Shown here piece after piece: positions 1 to 6,731 of a DNA stretch of 41,528 bases. Where the stretch lies: contig CAUZDT010000004.1 of NCBI GenBank assembly GCA_963578705.1, forward strand, positions 1 through 41,528. Reading direction: 5' to 3'. Numbering within the stretch: the stretch's first letter is position 1; each line of letters opens with the position of its first letter. The position numbers were made by a program, and so were the translations under genes. Source of the stretch: UBA8886 sp963578705 (GTDB lineage Archaea > Thermoplasmatota > Poseidoniia > MGIII > CG-Epi1). A model generated the notes under the pieces. It was given only the letters and a program-made list of their open reading frames with translations, ran no database searches and was not told where the DNA came from.

Positions 1-188
1 GCCTCGATTGCTGCGCTCGCTTCTTCGGGGGTCGACATCTCGACAAAACCGAAGCCGCGGGAGCGGCCGCTCATCCGGTCCATTATGACCTTGGCTGACT
101 GCACTTCGCCGTGCTCCCCGAACATCTGTCCGAGGTCCTCATCCTTGAACGACCATGGTAGGTTGCCCACATATATGTTTCTGCTCAT
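1..188 (-). CDS. RRM-type RNA-binding protein, 3'-truncated by window edge
   Basis: Reading the minus strand from the ATG at 188 gives 62 residues before the window ends. They form most of one RNA recognition motif: the RNP2 strand IYVGNL lies near residues 5-10 and the RNP1 strand RGFGFVEM near 44-51. This single small RRM with a very short N-terminus resembles the glycine-rich or cold-inducible RNA-binding proteins of cyanobacteria and other bacteria. Such proteins bind single-stranded RNA and act as RNA chaperones. RRMs are uncommon in archaea, so transfer from bacteria is plausible but not shown. The gene has its own TATA box (236-246) and a hairpin in the predicted leader (199-214). The upstream acyl-CoA dehydrogenase gene ends 78 nt away. 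The C-terminus, where a Gly-rich tail could follow, is not visible. Confidence 0.9.
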   Translation of the reverse strand, partial: MSRNIYVGNLPWSFKDEDLGQMFGEHGEVQSAKVIMDRMSGRSRGFGFVEMSTPEEASAAIE

Positions 189-198
189 TGTTCTATTG

Positions 199-214
199 CC
201 TGCCTCCTGGCAGG
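199..214 (-). promoter_or_regulatory. Leader hairpin carrying the Shine-Dalgarno-like AGGAGG of the RRM gene
   Basis: The sequence is a perfect 6-bp inverted repeat with a 4-nt loop. On the minus strand it reads CCTGCC-AGGA-GGCAGG, and AGGAGG runs across the loop and the 3' stem. It lies just after the start site predicted from the TATA box and ends 10 nt before the ATG at 188. Folding could partly hide the AGGAGG. A role in temperature-dependent or self-regulated translation is inference. Confidence 0.45.
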
Positions 215-235
215 ATGGCGGCGCAGGGGGCCTCC

Positions 236-246
236 GATATAATACT
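236..246 (-). promoter_or_regulatory. TATA box of the RRM gene
   Basis: The minus strand reads AGTATTATATC, an A/T block in G+C-rich surroundings. Its centre is about 53 nt upstream of the ATG, so transcription should start near 215 and leave a leader of roughly 27 nt. This is longer than for most genes in the window. Confidence 0.6.
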
Positions 247-266
247 TGGTGTTTGCCAAAAATCAG

Positions 267-1436
267 CTAGCGCGTCAGCACGCGCGCGATAACGACACGC
301 TGGATTTCCTGCGTTCCTTCATAAATCTGGGTAATCTTGGCGTCACGGAAAAAGCGCTCGACCGGGAAGTCGGTGGTGTAGCCGTAGCCGCCCAGCACCT
401 GCACGGCGTGGTCGGCGACCCACATCGCGGTGTCGCCGGCGGTCAGCTTGGCCATGCTTGCCTCGAGCGTGTGGCGCGGGGCTCCCTGCTCGTAGTGCTG
501 TTGCTTGGCCCAGGCTGCACGGTAGACCAGCAACCGCGCCGCCTCGGTGCGTGTCGCCATTTCGGCCAAGTAGTTGCCGATGGTCTGGTGCTGTGCAATC
601 GGCTTTCCGAAGGTCTCGCGCTCTAGTGCATACTTCAGTGCCGCCTCGTAGGCGCCCTGGGCAATCCCCAGCGCCTGCGCGGCAATGCCGATACGCGAGT
701 TGTCAAGCGCATTCATTGCGATGTAGAAACCCTTGCCTATCTCACCGAGCACGTTCTCCTTCGGGACACGGCAGTTGTCAAGCAGCAGCGTGGTGGTGTC
801 GCTGGAGCGGATGCCCAGCTTGTTCTCCTTCTTGCCGACCGCGAAACCGTCGAAGTCTTTTTCGATGATGAAGGCGGTGACGCCGCCGTGCTTCTTCTTG
901 CCGTAATCGGGATGGCCAACCACCTTTGCGAACAGCACAAAGACATCGGCGCAGGAGCCATTGGTGACCCACATCTTCTCGCCGTTCAGGACGTAGTAGT
1001 CGCCGTCGTCGGTCGCCCTGGCGCTCATTGCGGCGGCGTCGGTTCCCGACCCCGCCTCGCTCAGCGAGTAGGCGCCCAGCGTCTCGCCGCTCGCGAGCTG
1101 CGGGAGATATTTTTCTTTCTGCGCCTCGCTGCCGTGTAGCACGAGGGTCAGTGAGCAGAGCCCGACGTGCACCGCGACCATGACTCCCAGCGACGGGTCG
1201 ACGCGCGAGAGCTCCTCGACCACGATGGCCTCCGAAATGTCGTCGAGCTTCTGCCCGCCATACGCCTCGGGGATGGTCATCCCGGCGAAACCCAGTTCCG
1301 CAAACGCCTTGAATTCCGCGACTGGCGGCCGCTGCTTCCGGTCGCGCTCCGCGGCGGTCGGCGCCGCGACGCTCTCGGCGAAGTCGCGCACCATGTCGCG
1401 AATCATCTGCTGCTCCTCGGTCGGCGCGAAGTCCAT
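267..1436 (-). CDS. Acyl-CoA dehydrogenase
   Basis: A 389-residue FAD-dependent acyl-CoA dehydrogenase, the usual family length. It catalyses the first alpha,beta-desaturation in fatty-acid or branched-chain amino-acid breakdown and passes electrons to electron-transferring flavoprotein. The FAD/substrate signature LSEAGSGTD is near residues 125-133, and the C-terminal QIYEGT motif places the catalytic glutamate at about 373, as in short/medium-chain and glutaryl-type enzymes. Chain-length specificity cannot be read from sequence. I chose the ATG at 1436 because MDFAPTEEQQ matches family N-termini; a longer in-frame start at 1484 would add residues encoded inside the NAC gene. The ATG shares its A with the NAC stop codon (TGATG), so translation is probably coupled. 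An enoyl-CoA hydratase at 24789-25556 could supply the next step. Confidence 0.95.
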   Translation of the reverse strand: MDFAPTEEQQMIRDMVRDFAESVAAPTAAERDRKQRPPVAEFKAFAELGFAGMTIPEAYGGQKLDDISEAIVVEELSRVDPSLGVMVAVHVGLCSLTLVLHGSEAQKEKYLPQLASGETLGAYSLSEAGSGTDAAAMSARATDDGDYYVLNGEKMWVTNGSCADVFVLFAKVVGHPDYGKKKHGGVTAFIIEKDFDGFAVGKKENKLGIRSSDTTTLLLDNCRVPKENVLGEIGKGFYIAMNALDNSRIGIAAQALGIAQGAYEAALKYALERETFGKPIAQHQTIGNYLAEMATRTEAARLLVYRAAWAKQQHYEQGAPRHTLEASMAKLTAGDTAMWVADHAVQVLGGYGYTTDFPVERFFRDAKITQIYEGTQEIQRVVIARVLTR

Positions 1437-1813
1437 CAGCCCTCCATCAGCCGGATAATCGCCTCGGCCGGCTCGCCGTTGCACTCGCGCAGCGCCTCGA
1501 ACGCCTCGCTCTCGGAGACGCCGGCCTGCGCGGCGACCAGCGCCACGTCCCCGGCCGGGATTTGCGGCACCCCACCATCGGCGTCCGCCGTGCCATCACT
1601 GCTGAGCGGCCGCTCCTGCGGCTCGCCGACAATCTGGTAGCTCTTCTGCCCCATCATGTCCATCGCCGTCACGCTCGGCGCGTCGAAGTAGAGTTCCTTC
1701 TCCGGCGTGCGGATGATGACTTCGGTCGCGTCGATATTCACGGTCGATTGCTTCAGCTGCTTCTGCAGCTTCTTCATCATGCGCGGGTTCATGCGACCCA
1801 TGCCGGGCATCAT
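1436..1813 (-). CDS. nac: Nascent polypeptide-associated complex protein (archaeal NAC)
   Basis: A 125-residue archaeal NAC, which binds nascent chains at the ribosomal exit as a homodimer. The Met/Arg/Lys-rich N-terminus (MNPRMMKKLQKQL, about residues 8-20) is the expected ribosome-contact helix. The beta-barrel NAC domain follows at about 25-65 (VIIRTPEKELYFDAP). A UBA domain closes the protein at about 83-125 (VALVAAQAGVSESEAFEAL). A TATA-like box is centred 26 nt before the ATG at 1813, predicting a leaderless mRNA; the next codon is also ATG. The gene is followed directly by acyl-CoA dehydrogenase in the same transcript, an unexpected partner for a translation factor. Confidence 0.95.
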   Translation of the reverse strand: MMPGMGRMNPRMMKKLQKQLKQSTVNIDATEVIIRTPEKELYFDAPSVTAMDMMGQKSYQIVGEPQERPLSSDGTADADGGVPQIPAGDVALVAAQAGVSESEAFEALRECNGEPAEAIIRLMEG

Positions 1814-1834
1814 GTCCCCGGCGAGCCCAGCGCG

Positions 1835-1842
1835 GGTTTAAG
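1835..1842 (-). promoter_or_regulatory. TATA-like box of the NAC/acyl-CoA dehydrogenase operon
   Basis: The minus strand reads CTTAAACC, centred about 26 nt upstream of the NAC ATG at 1813, which fits a leaderless start. It lies in the short gap after the pelota stop codon. Confidence 0.5.
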
Positions 1843-1856
1843 CGCTGTGGCGCCGC

Positions 1857-2888
1857 TCATAATTTGTAGCGCAGTACCGCCGCCGCGCCGCCCAGCCCCG
1901 CCAGGATTTCCCCGCCGTGGTGGTGCGGCGAGACCTCGACCACCTCGGTGCGCGCCTGCTCGGCCAGCGCCAGCAGCCGGCGGCCTTGCGGGGAGCGTGT
2001 CTCGGGCGCCAGAATCAGCAGCCGCTCGCCCGCGCCCGCCTCGAGCGCCGCGCGCAGCTGCGCCTCGCCATAGGTCGCCCGGTCGCGCGCGAGCGCATCG
2101 TTGAGCGCCGCGACTGCTTCCAGCTCGCGCTGCAATTGCGCCTGCGCGGCTGCCTGCGGCAGCTTGCCGGTGCGGAGCGCTTCGTGGACGCCCGCCAGGC
2201 CACCCTGCCCTGCGGCGACGGCGGTCGCGTCGCCCCACTGCTCGGGCGCGTCGTCGCGCGCCTGCTTCAGCAAATCCTCTTTCAGGAAGCCGGGGCCGAT
2301 GACAATCAGCGCCGCCTTCGCCCCCGTGCCGCCGCTACCGAGCGCGTCGGCGACGCTGGTGATGACGCGCGCGAAGAACGCCTTCTGCGTCTCGCCGCCG
2401 GCGCCCTTGCCGCCGGCGCGGTTCAGCGCGCGCAGCTCGCGGATGCCGTAGGGGCGCACCTCGGCCAGCACGACCGAGTCGGCCTCTACCGCGACCGCCA
2501 GCGCGCGCACTGCGGGTTGCGCCGCCTCGCGCAGCCGCCGTTTGTGGTGCGGCGCCCACTCGGGCTTGGTGAGCGTCAGGTCATCGCTCGGTCCCAGCAG
2601 CAGCGTGTGGTGCTGGCCGACGTCGCGCTTCGCCTCGGTGATGGGGCCGTGGCAGCGCAGCCGCTGGCCGAACGGCTGGTATTCGACTTTTTCGACCGCG
2701 AGCGTCAGCGTCATTTTCTGCTTGGCGCCGCGCCCGGGGCGCAGCCGGTCCGCCTGCGTCGCTTCGCGCCGTTCGGTGCTGGCGCGGACGCGGTCGCCCG
2801 GCTCGAGCAGCAGGTCGAGGTGGTAGAGGTCGTCCTCGTGCTCGAGTCTTAATCGGACTGGGCCGTCGCGCTTACGCTGGACGCGCAT
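1857..2888 (-). CDS. pelA: aPelota, mRNA surveillance and ribosome rescue factor
   Basis: A 343-residue protein of the eRF1/Pelota family, which opens stalled ribosomes together with aEF1A-type GTPase and ABCE1. The N-terminal domain contains DDLYHLDLLL (about residues 19-28), and a later DDLTLTKPEW stretch is typical of Pelota. The central and C-terminal eRF1-like domains follow, ending in GGAAAVLRYKL. It lacks the GGQ motif of true release factors, as expected for Pelota. I chose the ATG at 2888 (MRVQRKRDG) although the frame stays open far upstream, because that upstream part overlaps TFB and is not protein-like. It starts 5 nt after the TFB stop, so the two are cotranscribed. Confidence 0.94.
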   Translation of the reverse strand: MRVQRKRDGPVRLRLEHEDDLYHLDLLLEPGDRVRASTERREATQADRLRPGRGAKQKMTLTLAVEKVEYQPFGQRLRCHGPITEAKRDVGQHHTLLLGPSDDLTLTKPEWAPHHKRRLREAAQPAVRALAVAVEADSVVLAEVRPYGIRELRALNRAGGKGAGGETQKAFFARVITSVADALGSGGTGAKAALIVIGPGFLKEDLLKQARDDAPEQWGDATAVAAGQGGLAGVHEALRTGKLPQAAAQAQLQRELEAVAALNDALARDRATYGEAQLRAALEAGAGERLLILAPETRSPQGRRLLALAEQARTEVVEVSPHHHGGEILAGLGGAAAVLRYKL

Positions 2889-2893
2889 GCGAG

Positions 2894-3838
2894 CTATGTT
2901 TGGACCGTGATATCCAGGTTCTCCGCCAGTTCCTTGTAGCGGTTGCGGATTGTGACTTCGGTCACGCCGACGGTCTCGGCGATGCACTTCTGCGTCTTGC
3001 GCATGTTGTAGATTACCGACGCGATGTAAATCGTGGCCGCGGCGACGCCGGTCGGCCCGCGCCCTGAGGTGAGTTCGGCATCGACCGCCCGGTTCAGGAT
3101 GCCGATGGCGGCGTTCTCGACGTGCCCCGGCAGCTCGAGTTCGCGGCAGAAGCGGTTGATGTAGACGACGGGCGACGCCGGCTGGAGGTTCAGCTTCAGC
3201 TCGCGCGAGATGTAGCGGTAGGTGCGGCCGACCTCTTTCTTGTTGGCGCGCGACGCCGTGGTAATCTCGTTCAGCGTGCGCGGCACCTCGCAGCGCCGGC
3301 AGGCGCCGTAGAGTGCTGCGGCGGCGACCCCTTCGACCGAGCGGCCGCGGACCAGATTCTGGTTGACCGCGCGGCGGTAGAGCATCGCGGCGTCCTCGCG
3401 CACCCGCCGGTGCAGTCCAATCTTGGAGGCGAGCCGGTTCAGCTCGGTGAGCGCCATCGCTAGGTTGCGGTCGGCCGAGGTCGAAGCGCGGGTGCGGTTC
3501 TGCCACTTGCGCATGCGGAACAGCTGCGCACGGTTCCGGGTCGGGACGACGTTGCCGTGGGTGTCGCGGTTGCCCCAGCCGATGTCGGTCGAGAGCCCCT
3601 TGTCGTGCACCATCACCGTCATCGGCGCCCCGCCTCGCGAGCGTTTCTCGTTCTGCTCGGCGTCGAAAGCGCGCCACTCCGGACCCTGGTCAATAAAGTT
3701 GTCATCGACCACCAGACCACAGCCGCTGCAGGTCATTTCACCGCGATTATAGTCGCGGATGAGGTGCTTCGAATCACACTCGGGGCAGGCAGTAATTTCC
3801 TCAAGTTCAATCTTACCGCCAGAACCCTTGAGCACCAT
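2894..3838 (-). CDS. tfb: Transcription initiation factor B (TFB)
   Basis: A 314-residue archaeal TFIIB homologue that bridges TATA-bound TBP and RNA polymerase. The N-terminal zinc ribbon has C18, C21, C37 and C40. The B-finger/linker region follows (GPEWRAFDAEQNEKRS, about 53-68). Two cyclin-fold repeats come next, the second containing RGPTGVAAATIYIAS. A recognition helix near the C-terminus (VTEVTIRNRYKEL) would contact the BRE. A TATA box is centred 26 nt upstream of the ATG at 3838, so I chose that start as leaderless; an in-frame ATG at 3850 would add MGAL. The gene is cotranscribed with pelota. Many archaea carry several tfb genes, and whether this one is the housekeeping copy cannot be judged here. 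Confidence 0.96.
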   Translation of the reverse strand: MVLKGSGGKIELEEITACPECDSKHLIRDYNRGEMTCSGCGLVVDDNFIDQGPEWRAFDAEQNEKRSRGGAPMTVMVHDKGLSTDIGWGNRDTHGNVVPTRNRAQLFRMRKWQNRTRASTSADRNLAMALTELNRLASKIGLHRRVREDAAMLYRRAVNQNLVRGRSVEGVAAAALYGACRRCEVPRTLNEITTASRANKKEVGRTYRYISRELKLNLQPASPVVYINRFCRELELPGHVENAAIGILNRAVDAELTSGRGPTGVAAATIYIASVIYNMRKTQKCIAETVGVTEVTIRNRYKELAENLDITVQT

Positions 3839-3860
3839 TAGCGCCCCCATGTCGGCCGTC

Positions 3861-3867
3861 AATAAAA
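3861..3867 (-). promoter_or_regulatory. TATA box of the tfb-pelA operon
   Basis: The minus strand reads TTTTATT, centred 26 nt upstream of the ATG at 3838. It is one of two divergent promoters in the 83-nt gap between tfb and the M50 protease gene. Confidence 0.55.
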
Positions 3868-3893
3868 GCGCTCGCCCCTGCGCCGGCAAATCG

Positions 3894-3898
3894 TATAA
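3894..3898 (+). promoter_or_regulatory. TATA box of the M50 protease operon
   Basis: TATAA is centred 26 nt upstream of the ATG at 3922, predicting a leaderless transcript. It is divergent to the tfb promoter. Confidence 0.55.
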
Positions 3899-3921
3899 CC
3901 GCCCGGCCTGCCTGCGCGGCG

Positions 3922-5487
3922 ATGGTGACTGCTGAGGAGGACCCACGCGGATACGCCGAGCGGCGCGGCTGGAAAGTGCACGAGTCGCGCTGGGACGGCT
4001 CGGCGCACTTGCTGTTGGTCGAGGGGCGGCCCGACCTTGCCGAGGCGTTCGAGGAGCTGCGGCTCGACCTGAAGGCGGATGCGGGCAAGGTGCGGCTGCA
4101 CCCGATGCTGCGCCGCGCCGGGGGGGAGCTGCTGCTGGTGTTGCTGCCACAGACGCGGCGCAAGACGCGCTCCGAGCGCACCAACCTCTACCTGCTGCTG
4201 GCGACCATCTTCACCACCACCTGGGCCGGGACGCTCTTCTGGGCCGGCTACGCCGGGAGCTACGAGCTGCAGAGCGGTTGGGACCTGCTGCTGATACTGC
4301 TCCACCCCGAGACGCTCTTCTACGGCTGGCTCACCTTCTCGCTGCCGCTGCTGACCATCCTCGGCATCCACGAGATGGGGCATTACGTCTACGCGCGCAA
4401 GCACAACCTCGATGCGTCGCTGCCCTTCTTCATCCCCATCCCGCCGCCGCTGCTGCTCGGGACGATGGGCGCCTTCATCGCCATCCGCGAACCAATACCC
4501 AACCGGCGGGCGCTGCTCGACGTCGGTGCCAGCGGTCCCATCGCCGGCTTCCTTGCGGCATTGCCCATCACGCTGCTCGGCTTCTGGCTCACCGAGCAGG
4601 CGGCGCGCGAAGCGCCGGTCGACCCAGGCAACCTGATTTTCCTCGGGACGCCGCTGGCGTTCAACCTGCTCGGGTCGCTCGCCGAGCAGTTCATGACGCT
4701 GAGCGACAACTACCTGATTCACCCTGTGGCGTTCGCCGGCTGGGCCGGCCTGCTGGTGACCGCGCTCAACCTGCTCCCGGCCGGCCAGCTCGACGGCGGC
4801 CACATCGCGCGCGCGCTCCTCGGCCCGCGCGCGCAGATGCTCTCCTATCTTGCCATCGCGGTAATGCTCTTCATGGCGTTCTGGGGCGTACCGGGCTACT
4901 CCGACCCCTACTTCGGCTGGGCGATTTTCGCCGGGTTGGTCTACTTCCTCGGCGCCGAGCATCCGCCGCCCTCGGAGGAAATCACGCCGCTCGACACCCC
5001 GCGCTGGCTCGCCGGCGGCTTCACCGGCGTAATGCTGCTGCTCTGCTTCGTCCCATCGCCGCTGATGACCATCCCGTCGCCGTTCGGGCTCGAGATGGAG
5101 GCGGCCGACGGCGAGCTGGGCTTCGAGGCGGGCGACAGCAACGCGACTTTCATCTGGGTCAACAACACCGGTGAGGTGCACGACAACTTGAGTCTGGCGC
5201 TGAAGCTGCCGGCCAGCTGGAGCGCGAGCCTCAGCGTCACGAACGTGACCGCCCCCGACGGGAAATGGCTGAATCCCGGCAACACCACCTTCGGGGAAGT
5301 GGCGTGGCAGCCGGACCCGTTCAACCTGAGCCTCAACCTGACGGCGGGCGCGTCGGCGCAGTTGCGGCTCGAGCTTTCCGCGCCCGCCGAGTTCAGCGAG
5401 CCGGCGCAGGCACTGCTCGAGGCGAGCAGCCGCAACGAAGCGACCTATACGCTGCGGCTGTCGCTGCTGCCGGAGGCGGAGGCGTGA
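3922..5487 (+). CDS. M50 family (site-2 protease-like) intramembrane metalloprotease with extracellular C-terminal domain
   Basis: A 521-residue polytopic membrane protease. A soluble N-terminal part of about 90 residues precedes several membrane segments. The zinc motif HEMGH lies at about 153-157, the second metal-ligand motif is LNLLPAGQLDGGH (about 283-295), and PFFIPIPPPLLLGTMGAF matches the EGY/cyanobacterial S2P subgroup. The family cuts transmembrane helices of regulatory proteins; the target here is unknown. After the last helices (about 370-390), roughly 130 residues form a beta-rich domain with many N-x-S/T sites, probably outside the cell and resembling the NEW3/CARDB-like modules of the surface protein at 6732-8897. 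The stop overlaps the GTG of dihydroorotase (GTGA). Confidence 0.9.
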   Translation: MVTAEEDPRGYAERRGWKVHESRWDGSAHLLLVEGRPDLAEAFEELRLDLKADAGKVRLHPMLRRAGGELLLVLLPQTRRKTRSERTNLYLLLATIFTTTWAGTLFWAGYAGSYELQSGWDLLLILLHPETLFYGWLTFSLPLLTILGIHEMGHYVYARKHNLDASLPFFIPIPPPLLLGTMGAFIAIREPIPNRRALLDVGASGPIAGFLAALPITLLGFWLTEQAAREAPVDPGNLIFLGTPLAFNLLGSLAEQFMTLSDNYLIHPVAFAGWAGLLVTALNLLPAGQLDGGHIARALLGPRAQMLSYLAIAVMLFMAFWGVPGYSDPYFGWAIFAGLVYFLGAEHPPPSEEITPLDTPRWLAGGFTGVMLLLCFVPSPLMTIPSPFGLEMEAADGELGFEAGDSNATFIWVNNTGEVHDNLSLALKLPASWSASLSVTNVTAPDGKWLNPGNTTFGEVAWQPDPFNLSLNLTAGASAQLRLELSAPAEFSEPAQALLEASSRNEATYTLRLSLLPEAEA

Positions 5488-6707
5488 TTCTGGAAGGCCG
5501 CCTCTGGCATCCGCAGAACGGGCTGACCGAGGGCTGCGTGGCTGTTGGCGACGACGGCGCAATCGAGCGCGTCGCGAAGACCATGGCCGGTCGCAAGCAG
5601 CGCGTGCGTGGGATGCTCCTGCCCGCCGGCTTCGACATGCATGTCCACTTCCGCGACCCCGGTTTCCCGCAGAAGGAGACCTGGGCCAGCGGCTCCGCGG
5701 CGGCCGCCTGCGGCGGGGTCACCGCCGTCGTCGACATGCCCAACACGCAGCCGCCGACCGACTCGCCCACCGCCTTCGCCGCAAAGGCGCAGCGCGCTGC
5801 GGCGGCGTCGGTGGTCGATTTCGGGCTGGGGGTCAGCGCGCGCCCCGGTATCTCGCGCGAAGCGTGGTTCGGCGAGCTGCCGGCCGCCTTCTGGAAGCTC
5901 TACCCCTACGGCAAGTCGTGGGAAGATTACCGTGCGACCGCCACGGAAGTCACGGCTGCTGGCGGCCGCCCGCTGGTGATTCACGGCGAGCATCCGTCGC
6001 ACATAGACATGTCGCCGCCAACCGAGCTGGCGGAGCACACCGCGCACCGCCGGCTGGCGGAGGCGGAGTGCCTGGCGGGGATGCCCGCGTCGCCGCAGCT
6101 ACACGTCGCGCATCTCTCGACGGCGGATGGCCTAGCGGGGTTACCGGTGGGCGCGACCGCAGAGGTCTGCCCGCACCACCTGCTGCTGAACCTTGACGCG
6201 TGCGATTCCATTGACTGCAAGGTGGACCCGCCGCTGCGGACGCCGCGCGACAACGCCGCGCTCTGGGCGGGCTTCCGCGACGGCCGCATCGCGGTGCTGG
6301 CGAGCGACCACGCGCCGCACCTGCCCGAGGAGAAGGCGTCCGACAATCCGCCGTCGGGGATTCCCGGCGTCGAGACGATGGTGCCGCTGATGCTGCAGCA
6401 AGTCTCCGCCGGCCGGCTGGCGCTGGGGCGGCTGGTGAACGCGATGGCCGAAGCGCCCGCCGACCGGCTCGACCTTGCGCGCGGACGCATTGCGGCGGGG
6501 CAGCCGGCCGACCTGATTGAGGTTGACCTGAAGGCGGCGCGCCCGGTCGCGCTGGAGCAGTTGCACTCACGCGCCGGCTGGAGCCCCTACGAGGGGTGGG
6601 ACACCGTCTTCCCGCAGCGGGTCTGGCGCCGCGGCGAGCTGGTGGCGGCCGACGGGGAGCTACAGGCGTCGCGTGGCGGGCAGCCGCTCTTCACGGCGCA
6701 ACCTTAA
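5484..6707 (+). CDS. pyrC: Dihydroorotase
   Basis: A 407-residue amidohydrolase, the length of class I dihydroorotases, which cyclise carbamoyl aspartate to dihydroorotate in pyrimidine synthesis. Metal-binding DMHVHFRDPG lies at about 51-60 (H53, H55). Further motifs are HGEHPSH, HVAHLST, EVCPHHLLL and the catalytic-Asp motif ASDHAPH. The KLYPYG segment is where the carboxylated lysine or its equivalent would be sought. Allantoinase is a relative, but the FRDPG and SDHAPH context favours dihydroorotase. I chose the GTG at 5484, which overlaps the protease stop and has GGAGG eight nt upstream. The frame is open further upstream, but only inside the protease gene. Confidence 0.9.
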   Translation: MILEGRLWHPQNGLTEGCVAVGDDGAIERVAKTMAGRKQRVRGMLLPAGFDMHVHFRDPGFPQKETWASGSAAAACGGVTAVVDMPNTQPPTDSPTAFAAKAQRAAAASVVDFGLGVSARPGISREAWFGELPAAFWKLYPYGKSWEDYRATATEVTAAGGRPLVIHGEHPSHIDMSPPTELAEHTAHRRLAEAECLAGMPASPQLHVAHLSTADGLAGLPVGATAEVCPHHLLLNLDACDSIDCKVDPPLRTPRDNAALWAGFRDGRIAVLASDHAPHLPEEKASDNPPSGIPGVETMVPLMLQQVSAGRLALGRLVNAMAEAPADRLDLARGRIAAGQPADLIEVDLKAARPVALEQLHSRAGWSPYEGWDTVFPQRVWRRGELVAADGELQASRGGQPLFTAQP

Positions 6708-6709
6708 TA
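6703..6709 (+). promoter_or_regulatory. TATA-like box of the surface-protein operon
   Basis: CTTAATA is centred 26 nt upstream of the ATG at 6732 and overlaps the dihydroorotase stop codon. It predicts a leaderless mRNA. Confidence 0.5.
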
Positions 6710-6731
6710 CTCCGCGAAGGGGGGGCGCGCC

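Noticed and set aside
1917..2852. 311-codon plus-strand frame opposite pelota
   Set aside because: Its composition is that of an antisense shadow (Arg/Leu/Ala/Gln-rich), without start signal or motif.
2889..3677. Long upstream extension of the pelota reading frame
   Set aside because: It lies antiparallel-free but fully inside tfb in another frame, is Arg/His-rich and has no family resemblance. MRVQRKRDG at 2888 is the proper Pelota start.
5265..5483. N-terminal extension of dihydroorotase
   Set aside because: It lies inside the protease C-terminal domain in another frame and is not conserved-looking. The GTG at 5484 with GGAGG fits.
3859..5562. 567-codon open frame opposite the M50 protease and dihydroorotase genes
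   Set aside because: It is the Arg/Gln/Glu-rich low-complexity shadow typical of G+C-rich genes, with no domains. The plus-strand protease has clear motifs.
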